Origin: Elusimicrobiota bacterium
GTDB taxonomy: Bacteria > Elusimicrobiota > Elusimicrobia > Elusimicrobiales > UBA9959
NCBI GenBank assembly: GCA_003450815.1
Contig: DMES01000031.1
Coordinates: 1-44,569, forward strand
Length of the DNA: 44,569 bases
Direction of reading: 5' to 3'
The notes below the pieces were generated by a model. It had not been told where the DNA came from. It did not search any database and saw only the letters and a list, made by a program, of their open reading frames with translations. Below, in pieces: positions 15,765 to 23,797 of this stretch (its first letter is position 1; every line of letters starts with the position of its first letter). The position numbers were made by a program, and so were the translations under genes.

Positions 15765-17872
15765 AAGGAATCTCCTGTGGCGGGCGATGCCGCTGAAACC
15801 GGCAGGAATACGGTGAATTCCGTCCCTTTCCCCTCTTCGCTTTCCAGTTCAACGGTCCCGCCGTGCTTACTGACTATTTCATATACAAGCGAAAGCCCGA
15901 GTCCCGTGCCCTTTCCCACCTCTTTGGTGGTAAAAAAAGGGTCAAATATCTTTTTTTGTATCTCTTTCGGAATGCCCGTACCGGTGTCCCGGACCCGGAT
16001 TTCCACATGTCCCGGCTGTCTGGCGGAAAGCGAGGTGCTTATGATAAGCGTCCCCCCTTCGGGCATCGCATCAATGGCATTATTGGCCAGATTAATGAGA
16101 ACCTGCTGGATATGACTTCGATTGGCGTTAATCCGTGGCAGACCGGAGCACAGTTCCCTGACCAGTTCCACATTACGCGTCTTGGTTTGCGACAGAATCA
16201 AAGTCAGGGAACCTTCCATGGCGGCATTTAAGTCCAGTTCCTCCAGTTTCTCGTTTTGGGAACTTCTTGAAAAGACAAGCAGGCTCTGTACCAAGTCTTT
16301 GCATCTTACCGCCTCCCGCTCTATACTTTTAAGCGGGAGAAACAAAGAATCGCTTTCTTTAATCCTTTTGACCACGCTTTGCGCAAAGCCAAGGATGATT
16401 CCCAATGGATTATTTATTTCGTGGGCCACGCCGGCGGCAAGCTGCCCGATCGCCGAAAGCTTCTCGGACCGCTGCAGGCCGGCTTCCAGCTTCTTTTGCA
16501 CGGTAACATCGCGGAATATTCCCTGTAAAACCTGTCTCCCTTTTATCTTAAGCATGGTTCCCATTATGGCTACGTCTTTTATTTCCCCTGTTTTGGTAAT
16601 AACCTTCGATTCCAGAATAAGGCCTTGTTCCCCATTAACATGGCGATTGAAAGTGTCATCTGATAATTTTTCCCCCGGTATTGGAAACGGATGGAGAATC
16701 TGCTGGTGCCGGCCAATCAGCTCTGATTTTTCCCTGCCAACCAATTTTGTCGCCGCAAGATTCAAATCGATCAGCAAGCCGGTTTCAGGATCCGCCACGA
16801 AGATTGCGTCCAGCGCCCCCTCAAACTGCATCCGGTATTTTTCCTCGGCCTCACACAAGGCATCTTCCGCGCGTTTGCGCCCGGTAATATCAGTAGCAGA
16901 ACCTCTGTAACCCAAAAGTTTTCCGTCATTGTCTAGAATAGGCACGCCTTTTGTCTCCAAAATCACCGGCTCTCCGTTCTTATGCCGGTTTCTGCTCACG
17001 GCAAGATTAAATGCCTCTTTTTTGGCAAAGATTCCAAGTTGCATAGTTTTCATACGTTCCCGCTCTTCCGGATGGAATAAATCGTAAAAGTGCTTTTTTT
17101 TCACAAGTTCTTCAGGGGTATACCCTAATATTCTTGTCACTCCCAGGCTGCAATAAGTATATAAACCGTCCGCATTAACCTCCCATATCCAATCGCTTGA
17201 GATAAGCGCAATATCATAAAAACGGTTTTCCGCCTCACGTAACTGCCCGGCCACATCAACCGCTTTAAGGGCGTTCAGGTACGACAAAGCCTCCCCCCCC
17301 CATTTGTCAACCGGCCGGATTTCAAAGTAACAACGCGCATCACCTTTGCCGACACATTCAGTTTCAATTGCCAGAAGATTTTTGCCGAAAAAACAGCTGG
17401 CATAGCCGGACGCATAACCGGTAAGCGTCCAGCAGACCGGACCTCTGGCGCTGCGGCCAAACAGCTTCAGATGAGTTTCGGCCTCATAAGAATTTCGCCA
17501 TATGCCATGCATATGGAAATGTCCCGTCTTGCGGTCAAATTCTATTTTTTGCGGGGTTACATGCACCAGACCTTCCAGCGTATGTATGAACGGACCGGAT
17601 GCCAGCCAGTCGGTATCGGTTTTCCAGTTAAACATCTTGCCCAGCATTTTGGCGTCATTGTATCCGTGTTCGTACCCGAACCGGCTGAGTATCCCCATGG
17701 ACAAATCCCACCCCGTAGTGTTAAAAAGATGCTGGCGCAAAATTCCCATAGTCGCCGCGTCAAAAATAAGCGCGCGCCTGTTATTAAAAAACAACCGGCC
17801 CGCTTCGGGTTCACAGCGCAACAAATCTTCAAATTCAAGGTCACTGAACTCAATTTTTTTCATAAGCGCCAT
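15761..17872 (-). CDS. Histidine kinase with XylR_N/V4R ligand-binding input and two PAS domains
   Basis: Residues 1-200 or so match the sensory module of XylR/DmpR-type activators. A XylR_N-like region (LFFNNRRALIFDAATMGILR, DLSMGILSRFGYEHGY) is followed by a V4R domain with the conserved TLTGYASGYAS and ECVGKGDARCYFEI, whose cysteines fit the usual metal-binding pattern. PAS1 (about 215-340, ending DITGRKR) and PAS2 (about 345-460, ending DVTVQKK) follow. The kinase core has VAHEINNPLG, NLANNAIDAMPEGG, DTGTGIP and GKGTGLGLS. XylR_N/V4R modules normally bind small, often aromatic molecules and sit on sigma54 activators, so their place on a kinase is notable. The core is almost identical to that of the kinase just upstream. 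No membrane segment, hence cytoplasmic. The start is ATG at 17872, with a second ATG at 17863 and a weak ribosome site. Confidence 0.9.
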   Translation of the reverse strand: MALMKKIEFSDLEFEDLLRCEPEAGRLFFNNRRALIFDAATMGILRQHLFNTTGWDLSMGILSRFGYEHGYNDAKMLGKMFNWKTDTDWLASGPFIHTLEGLVHVTPQKIEFDRKTGHFHMHGIWRNSYEAETHLKLFGRSARGPVCWTLTGYASGYASCFFGKNLLAIETECVGKGDARCYFEIRPVDKWGGEALSYLNALKAVDVAGQLREAENRFYDIALISSDWIWEVNADGLYTYCSLGVTRILGYTPEELVKKKHFYDLFHPEERERMKTMQLGIFAKKEAFNLAVSRNRHKNGEPVILETKGVPILDNDGKLLGYRGSATDITGRKRAEDALCEAEEKYRMQFEGALDAIFVADPETGLLIDLNLAATKLVGREKSELIGRHQQILHPFPIPGEKLSDDTFNRHVNGEQGLILESKVITKTGEIKDVAIMGTMLKIKGRQVLQGIFRDVTVQKKLEAGLQRSEKLSAIGQLAAGVAHEINNPLGIILGFAQSVVKRIKESDSLFLPLKSIEREAVRCKDLVQSLLVFSRSSQNEKLEELDLNAAMEGSLTLILSQTKTRNVELVRELCSGLPRINANRSHIQQVLINLANNAIDAMPEGGTLIISTSLSARQPGHVEIRVRDTGTGIPKEIQKKIFDPFFTTKEVGKGTGLGLSLVYEIVSKHGGTVELESEEGKGTEFTVFLPVSAASPATGDSL

Positions 17873-17885
17873 TCAGCAGCGGTCA

Positions 17886-19364
17886 TCAGGATACCACTTT
17901 CAATGATGCCGCTAAGGATTGTGCCGGCAGGAATACGGTGAATTCCGTCCCTTTACCTTCTTCGCTTTCCAGTTCAACAGTCCCGCCGTGCTTACTGACT
18001 ATTTCATATACAAGCGAAAGCCCGAGCCCCGTGCCCTTTCCCACCTCTTTGGTGGTAAAAAAAGGGTCAAATATCTTTTTTTGTATCTCTTTTGGAATGC
18101 CGGTACCGGTGTCCCTGATCCGGATTTCCACATGTCCCGGCTGTCTGGCGGAAAGCGAGGTGCTTATGGTAAGCGTCCCCCCTTCGGGCATCGCATCGAT
18201 GGCATTATTGGCCAGATTAATGAGAACCTGCTGGATATGAATTTGATTGGCGTTAATCCGTGGCAGACCGGAGCGCAGCTCCCTGATCAGTTCCACATTA
18301 CGCGTCCTGGTTTGCGACAGAATCAAAGCCATGGCGCCTTCCATGGCGGCGTTTAAGTCCAGCTCCTCCAGTTTCTCGTTTTGGGAACTTCTTGAAAAGA
18401 CAAGCAGGCTCTGTACCAGGTCTTTGCATCTTACCGCCTCACGCTCGATAGTCTTAAGCGGGAGCGTTAAAGGATCGCCTTCTTTGATCCTTTTAACCAC
18501 GCTTTGCGCAAATCCCAGGATGATCCCCAGCGGGTTGTTTATTTCGTGCGCGATGCCGGCCGCAAGCTGGCCTACAGCCGACATCTTTTCGGATTGCATA
18601 AGCGCGGCCTCAAACCGTTTGCGCTCGGTGATATCTATATCCGTGCCCCTGTATCCCAGGAACTTCCCTTCATTATCAAGGAGCGGCACTCCATTTGTTT
18701 CCAGAATCACAGTGTTTCCGTTCTTGTGGATATTCGGATTGACAAAACCTTTAATGGGGTCTTTTCTGCCGAACGCCTCAAAGGCGGCTTTTTTGAACGC
18801 TTCTTTGATGTTCGGCGCAAAAAGATCAAAGAAGTATTTCCGCCCCACTAATTCTTCCGGCTTGAATCCCAGCACTTTTTCCACCACGGAATTGGAATAG
18901 GTGTACAAACCGACGGAGTCGGTTTCCCAGATCCATACCTGGCTGTTATCGGCCACCTGCTGGAACCGTTCTTCACTTTTTTTTAATTCATTCTCCACCT
19001 TCTTGTGTTCAGTTATATCAACAAACATTTCCATCAATACTTCTTCGCCTGCAAGATCAAAAAGCATGACTGTTTTTAAAATTGGAACCTGGCAGCCTGT
19101 TGAATCAAGCAGTATTTTTTCCGAATTGTCCACGGTTTTGCCCAAATCCAATATGGGACACTGGCCGCGCAGAGCCGGGCAGACTTTTTGATGACATTCC
19201 TGCCCTATAAGTCCTTTATCCGAATTCAGTCCCATCATTTTCAAAGCGGCGGCATTTGCCCTGCGTATCTTTTTATCCTTACCGATAATCAGCACACCAA
19301 CAGGCATCTTATCCAGAATGTTCAACTTTATTTCCGATGACCGCTGAAGCTGTTTTTTTTTCAT
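17886..19364 (-). CDS. PAS-PAS sensor histidine kinase
   Basis: This is a 492-residue cytoplasmic kinase. PAS1 (about 15-125) has several Cys (ECHQKVCPALRGQC), reminiscent of a metal or redox-sensing pocket although this is not established. PAS2 (about 130-250) ends GTDIDITERKR. The kinase core is IAHEINNPLG, NLANNAIDAMPEGG, DTGTGIP, GKGTGLGLS. From the HisKA box onward it is about 90% or more identical to the next gene's core, while the PAS2 regions agree far less. Its ATG overlaps the stop of the REC-GAF-kinase (ATGA), and it ends 13 nt before the V4R kinase. It is likely to share phosphorylation partners with that kinase. Confidence 0.92.
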   Translation of the reverse strand: MKKKQLQRSSEIKLNILDKMPVGVLIIGKDKKIRRANAAALKMMGLNSDKGLIGQECHQKVCPALRGQCPILDLGKTVDNSEKILLDSTGCQVPILKTVMLFDLAGEEVLMEMFVDITEHKKVENELKKSEERFQQVADNSQVWIWETDSVGLYTYSNSVVEKVLGFKPEELVGRKYFFDLFAPNIKEAFKKAAFEAFGRKDPIKGFVNPNIHKNGNTVILETNGVPLLDNEGKFLGYRGTDIDITERKRFEAALMQSEKMSAVGQLAAGIAHEINNPLGIILGFAQSVVKRIKEGDPLTLPLKTIEREAVRCKDLVQSLLVFSRSSQNEKLEELDLNAAMEGAMALILSQTRTRNVELIRELRSGLPRINANQIHIQQVLINLANNAIDAMPEGGTLTISTSLSARQPGHVEIRIRDTGTGIPKEIQKKIFDPFFTTKEVGKGTGLGLSLVYEIVSKHGGTVELESEEGKGTEFTVFLPAQSLAASLKVVS

Positions 19365-20962
19365 ATAGCCGATTCCTTAGAGAAAACCGGAAGCGAAATG
19401 ATGAATGTCGCCCCTTTTCCGGCCTGGCTTTCCACCCGGAGCGTTCCCTGATGCTCCTGGATAATTCCGTAAGAGATGGACAGCCCAAGCCCCGTCCCCT
19501 GGCCCACCGCCTTGGTAGTAAAAAAAGGATCAAATACCTTATTTAAATTTTCCGGGGGTATGCCGCAGCCGTTATCTTCAAACCGCAGAACAATCCGGCC
19601 GTCCTCATTGGAAGCGCTGATTTTCAGAAGCCCGTCCTTTTTCCCCTCCATCGCCTGCCGCGCATTGGAGATGAGATTCAGATACACCTGCTCCAGCTGC
19701 GCCGCGTTCCCCTGCACGCAGGGAAGATCCTCTGGAAAGTGTTTTTCAACCGTAATATCCGACCGGAGCAGATCATACTTCATCAATTGCAAGCTGGCTT
19801 CCAGCAGGGAACCGAGATTAACGGTTTCAACGTTTCCTTTTTTCCTGCGGCTGAACTGGAGAAGATTCTGCACTATCCTGCGACAGCGCTGACTCTGGTC
19901 TAGTATGGATTGCACGTCTTCACGCTGGCCGTATGAAAGTTCCCCGCTCTTAAGCAGCAGTTCCGCAAATCCAATAATTCCTGTGAGCGGATTATTTATC
20001 TCATGAGCCACCCCGGCGGCCAATTTTCCGACAGCCGCCAGCTTTTCGGATTCCACCAACTGGGACTGGATCCGCTGGATCTCCCGTATTTTGTTGTCCA
20101 GTGCCCTGTAAAGAGTGGCGTTATGTATGGCCTGAGCGATCTGGGAACATAAAACAGAGGCATACCGGAGGTCGGCGGAGGTGAACGGCGCTTCCCGCAC
20201 GGTGCGGTTGGCGTTTAAAACCCCAAGGAGGCGCCCTTCCATCACCAGCGGAAAAACGATGGCCGAGCGGATGTCGCGAAGACTGTCTATGCCTGAGAAT
20301 CGCGGATCCTTATCCAGCGGCCCGTCAATAATAACCGGATCCTGATTCTGTGCTACTTTACCCGCGACTCTTTCGCCCAGGGCCAGACGGGTTTTTCCGC
20401 GCTTGTCGTCGTCAAGCCCGGCGGCCGCGGCGACGGCGAGCCGGCTCTCATGGTCCATCAGCATAATGGACACATCGTCGGCTTTTAAAATCCGGTTGGA
20501 AAGCCCGGCCATAACGGGCAGGAGTTCGTCCAGTTTGATTAAAGAGAAGATATTCCTGCTCGCCTCGTAAACTCCGAGAAGGGCCCTTAGCTCGCTTTTT
20601 TCCAGGGCTTTCTCTATTATGGCCAGGATTTCATCAAGATTAAACGGTTTCTGCACAAAATCATACGCGCCCTTTTTCATGGCGCTTACCGCCGTTTCAA
20701 TCGTGCCGTACCCGGTGGACATAATAACTTCAATGTCGGGATTTACTTTTTTAATGGCGTCCAGCATTTCAAGTCCCCCCATCCGGGGCATTTTGATGTC
20801 ACTGATGACAAGGTCGAATTTTTCCTTCCCGACCTTTTCAAGGGCCTCCTCTCCGTTGACCGCCGTGACCACCTGATAGTCGTGGGAACAAAGTTCGTAT
20901 GAGAGCATGTCGCGTATTCCGGGCTCGTCATCCACAACCAGTATTTTTATTTGTTCTTTCAT
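19361..20962 (-). CDS. Hybrid sensor kinase (REC-GAF-HisKA-HATPase)
   Basis: This 533-residue protein starts with a receiver of NtrC-like character (LVVDDEPGIRDML; Asp in LVISDIKMPRMGG; Lys in VQKPFNLDEIL). A GAF domain follows (about 135-300; VSIMLMDHESRLAVAAAAGL, AIVFPLVMEGRLLGVLN). The kinase core has VAHEINNPLTGIIGF, NLISNARQAMEGKK, DNGCGIPP and GQGTGLGLS. It lies second in the operon, 35 nt after the HTH-REC gene, and its stop overlaps the next start. The layout suits a relay in which GAF ligand binding and phosphorylation of the N-terminal receiver together set the kinase output. Confidence 0.93.
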   Translation of the reverse strand: MKEQIKILVVDDEPGIRDMLSYELCSHDYQVVTAVNGEEALEKVGKEKFDLVISDIKMPRMGGLEMLDAIKKVNPDIEVIMSTGYGTIETAVSAMKKGAYDFVQKPFNLDEILAIIEKALEKSELRALLGVYEASRNIFSLIKLDELLPVMAGLSNRILKADDVSIMLMDHESRLAVAAAAGLDDDKRGKTRLALGERVAGKVAQNQDPVIIDGPLDKDPRFSGIDSLRDIRSAIVFPLVMEGRLLGVLNANRTVREAPFTSADLRYASVLCSQIAQAIHNATLYRALDNKIREIQRIQSQLVESEKLAAVGKLAAGVAHEINNPLTGIIGFAELLLKSGELSYGQREDVQSILDQSQRCRRIVQNLLQFSRRKKGNVETVNLGSLLEASLQLMKYDLLRSDITVEKHFPEDLPCVQGNAAQLEQVYLNLISNARQAMEGKKDGLLKISASNEDGRIVLRFEDNGCGIPPENLNKVFDPFFTTKAVGQGTGLGLSISYGIIQEHQGTLRVESQAGKGATFIISLPVFSKESAI

Positions 20963-20997
20963 GATTTTAATGTTTCGTATCCGGTCACAGAGGATTC

Positions 20998-21588
20998 TTA
21001 CTCCGGATTTGCGAGCAAACTCACTATTTTTTCGTTTAATTCCTGAATATTGAACGGTTTGCCGAGAAAATCATCCGCTCCGGCTTTCAGGATCCGGGAC
21101 CTTGTCTCCTCAATGTCGCAGCCTGTTATGGCAAGAATTTTAATGCCGCGCAAATCCGGGGCGCCGCGCATCATTTCGCATACCTTTACTCCATTGATTT
21201 TAGGCAGTTGTATATCCAGTATGACCAGGGTCGGCAAAAGGGTATGGATCTTATGGCCGGCTTCAAATCCGTCTACCGCTTCCTCAATTCCGGCGTCGGG
21301 ATAGGAACTTCTAATAACACGCGATATAAGTCTTCTGTTTTGTTCCTCATCATCCACAATTAAAAACACCAATTTTGCACAGATCGCAAGTTCCGCGGGA
21401 ATAGGCATATTATGCTGCCGCATGAAAGCTATCAGATCTTTATCCCACACCCGGCGATGCCCTCCCCCGGTGGTAAAAGAAGACATTTTTCCTTCCTCGA
21501 TCCAGTTAATAGCGGTGGGAGGCGTCACATTGCACATACGTGCGATTTCGTGGGTTCCGAAAGCTTTTCTTGATGGTTTATCTTCCAT
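20998..21588 (-). CDS. Response regulator with N-terminal MerR/excisionase-type HTH (HTH-REC)
   Basis: Residues 8-60 form a BldC/excisionase-like winged helix (HEIARMCNVTPPTAINWI, then GGGHRRVW, the wing motif of this class). A receiver follows (FLIVDDEEQNRR; Asp in LVILDIQLPKING; Thr in LAITGC; Lys in LGKPF). This order, DNA-binding first, is the reverse of common response regulators. ATG at 21588 is preceded by AAGGA, 8 nt away, and starts just before the HTH; an upstream in-frame opening at 21699 would overlap the promoter and is rejected. It is the first gene of the minus-strand phosphorelay operon and divergent from the TPP-enzyme operon. It is the only obvious transcriptional output of the operon and has a paralogue at 26179-26760. 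Confidence 0.93.
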   Translation of the reverse strand: MEDKPSRKAFGTHEIARMCNVTPPTAINWIEEGKMSSFTTGGGHRRVWDKDLIAFMRQHNMPIPAELAICAKLVFLIVDDEEQNRRLISRVIRSSYPDAGIEEAVDGFEAGHKIHTLLPTLVILDIQLPKINGVKVCEMMRGAPDLRGIKILAITGCDIEETRSRILKAGADDFLGKPFNIQELNEKIVSLLANPE

Positions 21589-21631
21589 GTATGGCGTCCT
21601 TAAAAATTTGTCTATTAGTTTTGTTACTTTT

Positions 21632-21667
21632 TTTACTATCTTTACTATCTTTGTCTTGTTTATGTTA
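21632..21667. promoter_or_regulatory. Phased 9-bp direct repeats downstream of the HTH-REC promoter
   Basis: On the + strand TTTACTATC occurs twice back to back (21632-21640, 21641-21649). Two looser TTT-initial 9-mers continue the phase at 21650 and 21659, the last running into the -10 element of the minus-strand promoter. BldC-type HTH proteins are known to bind head-to-tail direct repeats, so this is a plausible autoregulatory site. The minus-strand word TAGTAAA within it recurs in the opposing promoter at 21805-21811. Confidence 0.5.
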
Positions 21668-21692
21668 TAGCAGACGTTTCCTTTTTCGTCAA
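21664..21692 (-). promoter_or_regulatory. Sigma70-type promoter of the phosphorelay operon
   Basis: On the minus strand the -35 is TTGACG (21687-21692), followed by a 17-nt spacer and a -10 TATAAC (21664-21669). Transcription would start near 21657, giving a leader of about 70 nt that contains the direct repeats. Confidence 0.65.
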
Positions 21693-21783
21693 GACCCAAA
21701 AAACTATTACCAGCCTTTTTTAGGGAAAAATTCTGAAATTCCGAGAAGGAGGCAATACACCTTTAAAAAGGAATATTATGAGA

Positions 21784-21818
21784 TTGCATTTAATTAGCAA
21801 TGTTAGTAAAATTAACAT
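21784..21818 (+). promoter_or_regulatory. Promoter and operator of the TPP-enzyme operon
   Basis: The -35 is TTGCAT (21784-21789), followed by a 17-nt spacer and a -10 TAAAAT (21807-21812). An inverted repeat ATGTTA-N7-TAACAT (21800-21818) covers the -10. A bound dimer here would block polymerase. TAGTAAA at 21805-21811 matches the repeats near the divergent promoter. Confidence 0.5.
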
Positions 21819-22036
21819 AGTTAGTTTTATTGGCAATAAGAAAGAGGCGGGCGCGCCGTAAAGCCGGCCGATTTGCTTTATTTTTCAAGGGCCTGCCGGA
21901 AAGCTCCGGCGCGGATTTAAAAGAACCTCCTGCCGTCTTTCGGGGGTATAAGGCGGCAGGAGCCGTTTTCAGTTGAAGAGGCCGTATTAACCTGTAAGTT
22001 GAATTTTCCAGGCAGGTTGGGGAAAAAGGGGGAACG
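21819..22036 (+). promoter_or_regulatory. Structured 5' leader of the TPP-enzyme operon
   Basis: About 218 nt separate the predicted transcription start from the ATG. Hairpins visible are GCCGGA-AAGC-TCCGGC (21895-21910), CTCCTGCCG/CGGCAGGAG (21927-21935 with 21954-21962) and AACCTG/CAGGTT (21989-21994 with 22013-22018), the last just before the ribosome site GGGGG. I do not recognise a known riboswitch or T-box, and there is no T-run to make an attenuator terminator. Confidence 0.4.
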
Positions 22037-23797
22037 ATGACGAAACAAATTAAAGAAACCACCGCGATAAAACTCCTGGTGGAGTATCTGAAAGGCGAGG
22101 GCGTGGAATATGTTTTCGGTATTCCAGGCGGCGCCCTTATGCCGTTTTATGAAGCGGTTTTCGATCTGGGCGGGATAACCCCGGTCCTGGCGAAACACGA
22201 GGGCGGCGCGGCCTTCATGGCCGACGGCTACGCGAGAGCAAGCGGCAAGCTCGGAGTGTGCTGCTCTACCACCGGCCCGGGCACAACAAACCTGATAACA
22301 GGAATAGCGTGCGCCTGCGCTGATTCCATCCCTATGCTTGTTTTGACCGGACAGGTGGCCACTTCCTCGTTCGGTAAAGGCGCATTCCAGGAAAGCACCT
22401 GCCATGGGATAGATGTCGTTGATATGCTCAAGTCTATCACCAAAAGCAGCGTGATGATCCCTTCGGCGGAAAAAACCGGCGACATTGTAAGGGCATCGTT
22501 AAGAACAGCTTTGAGCGGCAGAAAAGGCCCGGTCCATATAAATTTCCCGATGAATTTTATGAAACAGCCGGTAAAATCCGATATTGTGCCTTTATCAAAA
22601 TATCGGATAACGTCCGGCCAGTTCGACCGCGAGGCCATTAAAGCCGCGTCCGGAGAACTTTTGCGCGCAAAAAACCCGGCCATCCTGGCGGGCAACGGCG
22701 TAAACCTGTCGGGAGCGCACGAAGAATTGAGAAAACTTGCGGAAAGGCTGAATATCCCGGTGGCCACTTCGCCCGCGGCCAAAGGGGCGCTTCCGGAAAA
22801 CCATCCTCTTTCCCTGGGAGTTTTCGGCTTAGGTGCGTCCCTGCTGGCCGAAAAATACCTGTTGTCCGGGGAGGTGGATGTGCTCCTGGTAGTAGGCACC
22901 AGCCTTGGCGAATCCACCACATGCGGCTGGGATTCCAGATTGTCCCCCGCCCGCGCCCTGATACAGATAGACATAGATCCCATAGAAATGAGCAAAAACT
23001 ATTCCGCCGATTATGGGATACTGGGCGACGCCAGGGTCGCTCTTAAAGAGCTGAATTTCCAGATAGAGCGGGATATTTACGCGACACCGGGCTGGGAGGC
23101 GGCGGCGCCGCAACGGATAAAGGAATTCAAAAGATTAAATCCCAGATATATCAACCCCGAAAAGATGTATTCACCGGAAACGCCGTTAAAGCCCCAAAGG
23201 GTCATTAAAGAGCTCCAGGAAGCCGTTACCGGCGACACCATGCTTTTTGTGGACGCCGGCACTTCGGTGTTCTGGGCTTTCCATTATTTCTCCTGCCGTG
23301 AACCCGGATGTTTTTTTGTGAACACCGGTTTCTTCTCCATGGGCCACGGCACAACCGCGTGTATCGGCGGAAAGCTGGCCCGCCCCGGCAGCCCCGTGGT
23401 GGCCCTGGTGGGAGACGCGGCATTCGCGATGAACGGGATGGATGTGCACACCGCGGTTGAGATGAATCTTCCCATAGTCTGGGTGGTGCTGAATAACGGC
23501 GGCCATGGTATGATATATCACGGGGAAAGGATGCAGTTCGGCGGAAAATTCACCTCCAGCGTGTTCGGCAGGCGGCTGGATGTCGCGGGGATAGCGAAGG
23601 GTCTGGGCGCGCTTTCCTTCCAGGCAAAAAAGCCGGGAGAGGTAAAAGAATGCCTTTTATCGGCGCTCGGGAGCGGCAAGCCTTCGGTTATTGAAGTGGA
23701 GGTTGACCTCCGCGAAGCGCCGCCGATGGGCCATCGCGTCAATACTCTGGAAAAAATGTTCACCGGGAAGGAGGAAGCGGAATGCCTTCTGAAATAA
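22037..23797 (+). CDS. Thiamine-pyrophosphate enzyme, acetolactate synthase large-subunit-like
   Basis: This 586-residue protein has the three-domain layout of the IlvB family. The N-terminal PYR domain carries the activating Glu in AKHEGGAAFMADGYARASG and the STTGPGTTNLITGIACA loop. A central FAD/DHAP-synthase-like domain (about 195-330) is followed by a C-terminal PP domain with the TPP/Mg motif GDAAFAMNG...LNNGG. Bona fide acetolactate synthases usually read GDG and KHEQGA, so this may use a different 2-oxo acid, and no small regulatory subunit gene is nearby. The likely chemistry is decarboxylation of a 2-oxo acid with or without carboligation. ATG at 22037 has a GGGGGAACG ribosome site. 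It heads an operon with a binding protein (overlap 16 nt) and a methyltransferase. Confidence 0.85.
   Translation: MTKQIKETTAIKLLVEYLKGEGVEYVFGIPGGALMPFYEAVFDLGGITPVLAKHEGGAAFMADGYARASGKLGVCCSTTGPGTTNLITGIACACADSIPMLVLTGQVATSSFGKGAFQESTCHGIDVVDMLKSITKSSVMIPSAEKTGDIVRASLRTALSGRKGPVHINFPMNFMKQPVKSDIVPLSKYRITSGQFDREAIKAASGELLRAKNPAILAGNGVNLSGAHEELRKLAERLNIPVATSPAAKGALPENHPLSLGVFGLGASLLAEKYLLSGEVDVLLVVGTSLGESTTCGWDSRLSPARALIQIDIDPIEMSKNYSADYGILGDARVALKELNFQIERDIYATPGWEAAAPQRIKEFKRLNPRYINPEKMYSPETPLKPQRVIKELQEAVTGDTMLFVDAGTSVFWAFHYFSCREPGCFFVNTGFFSMGHGTTACIGGKLARPGSPVVALVGDAAFAMNGMDVHTAVEMNLPIVWVVLNNGGHGMIYHGERMQFGGKFTSSVFGRRLDVAGIAKGLGALSFQAKKPGEVKECLLSALGSGKPSVIEVEVDLREAPPMGHRVNTLEKMFTGKEEAECLLK

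Noticed and set aside
16122..16910. 262-residue open frame on the + strand
   Set aside because: Antisense of the V4R kinase, Ser/Leu/Arg-rich with no domain; the minus strand encodes clear kinase motifs.
22037..23797. Calling this gene ilvB outright
   Set aside because: No ilvN or branched-chain pathway genes are adjacent, and the TPP motif (GDAAF) and KHEGGA differ from the usual forms; only the family was assigned.
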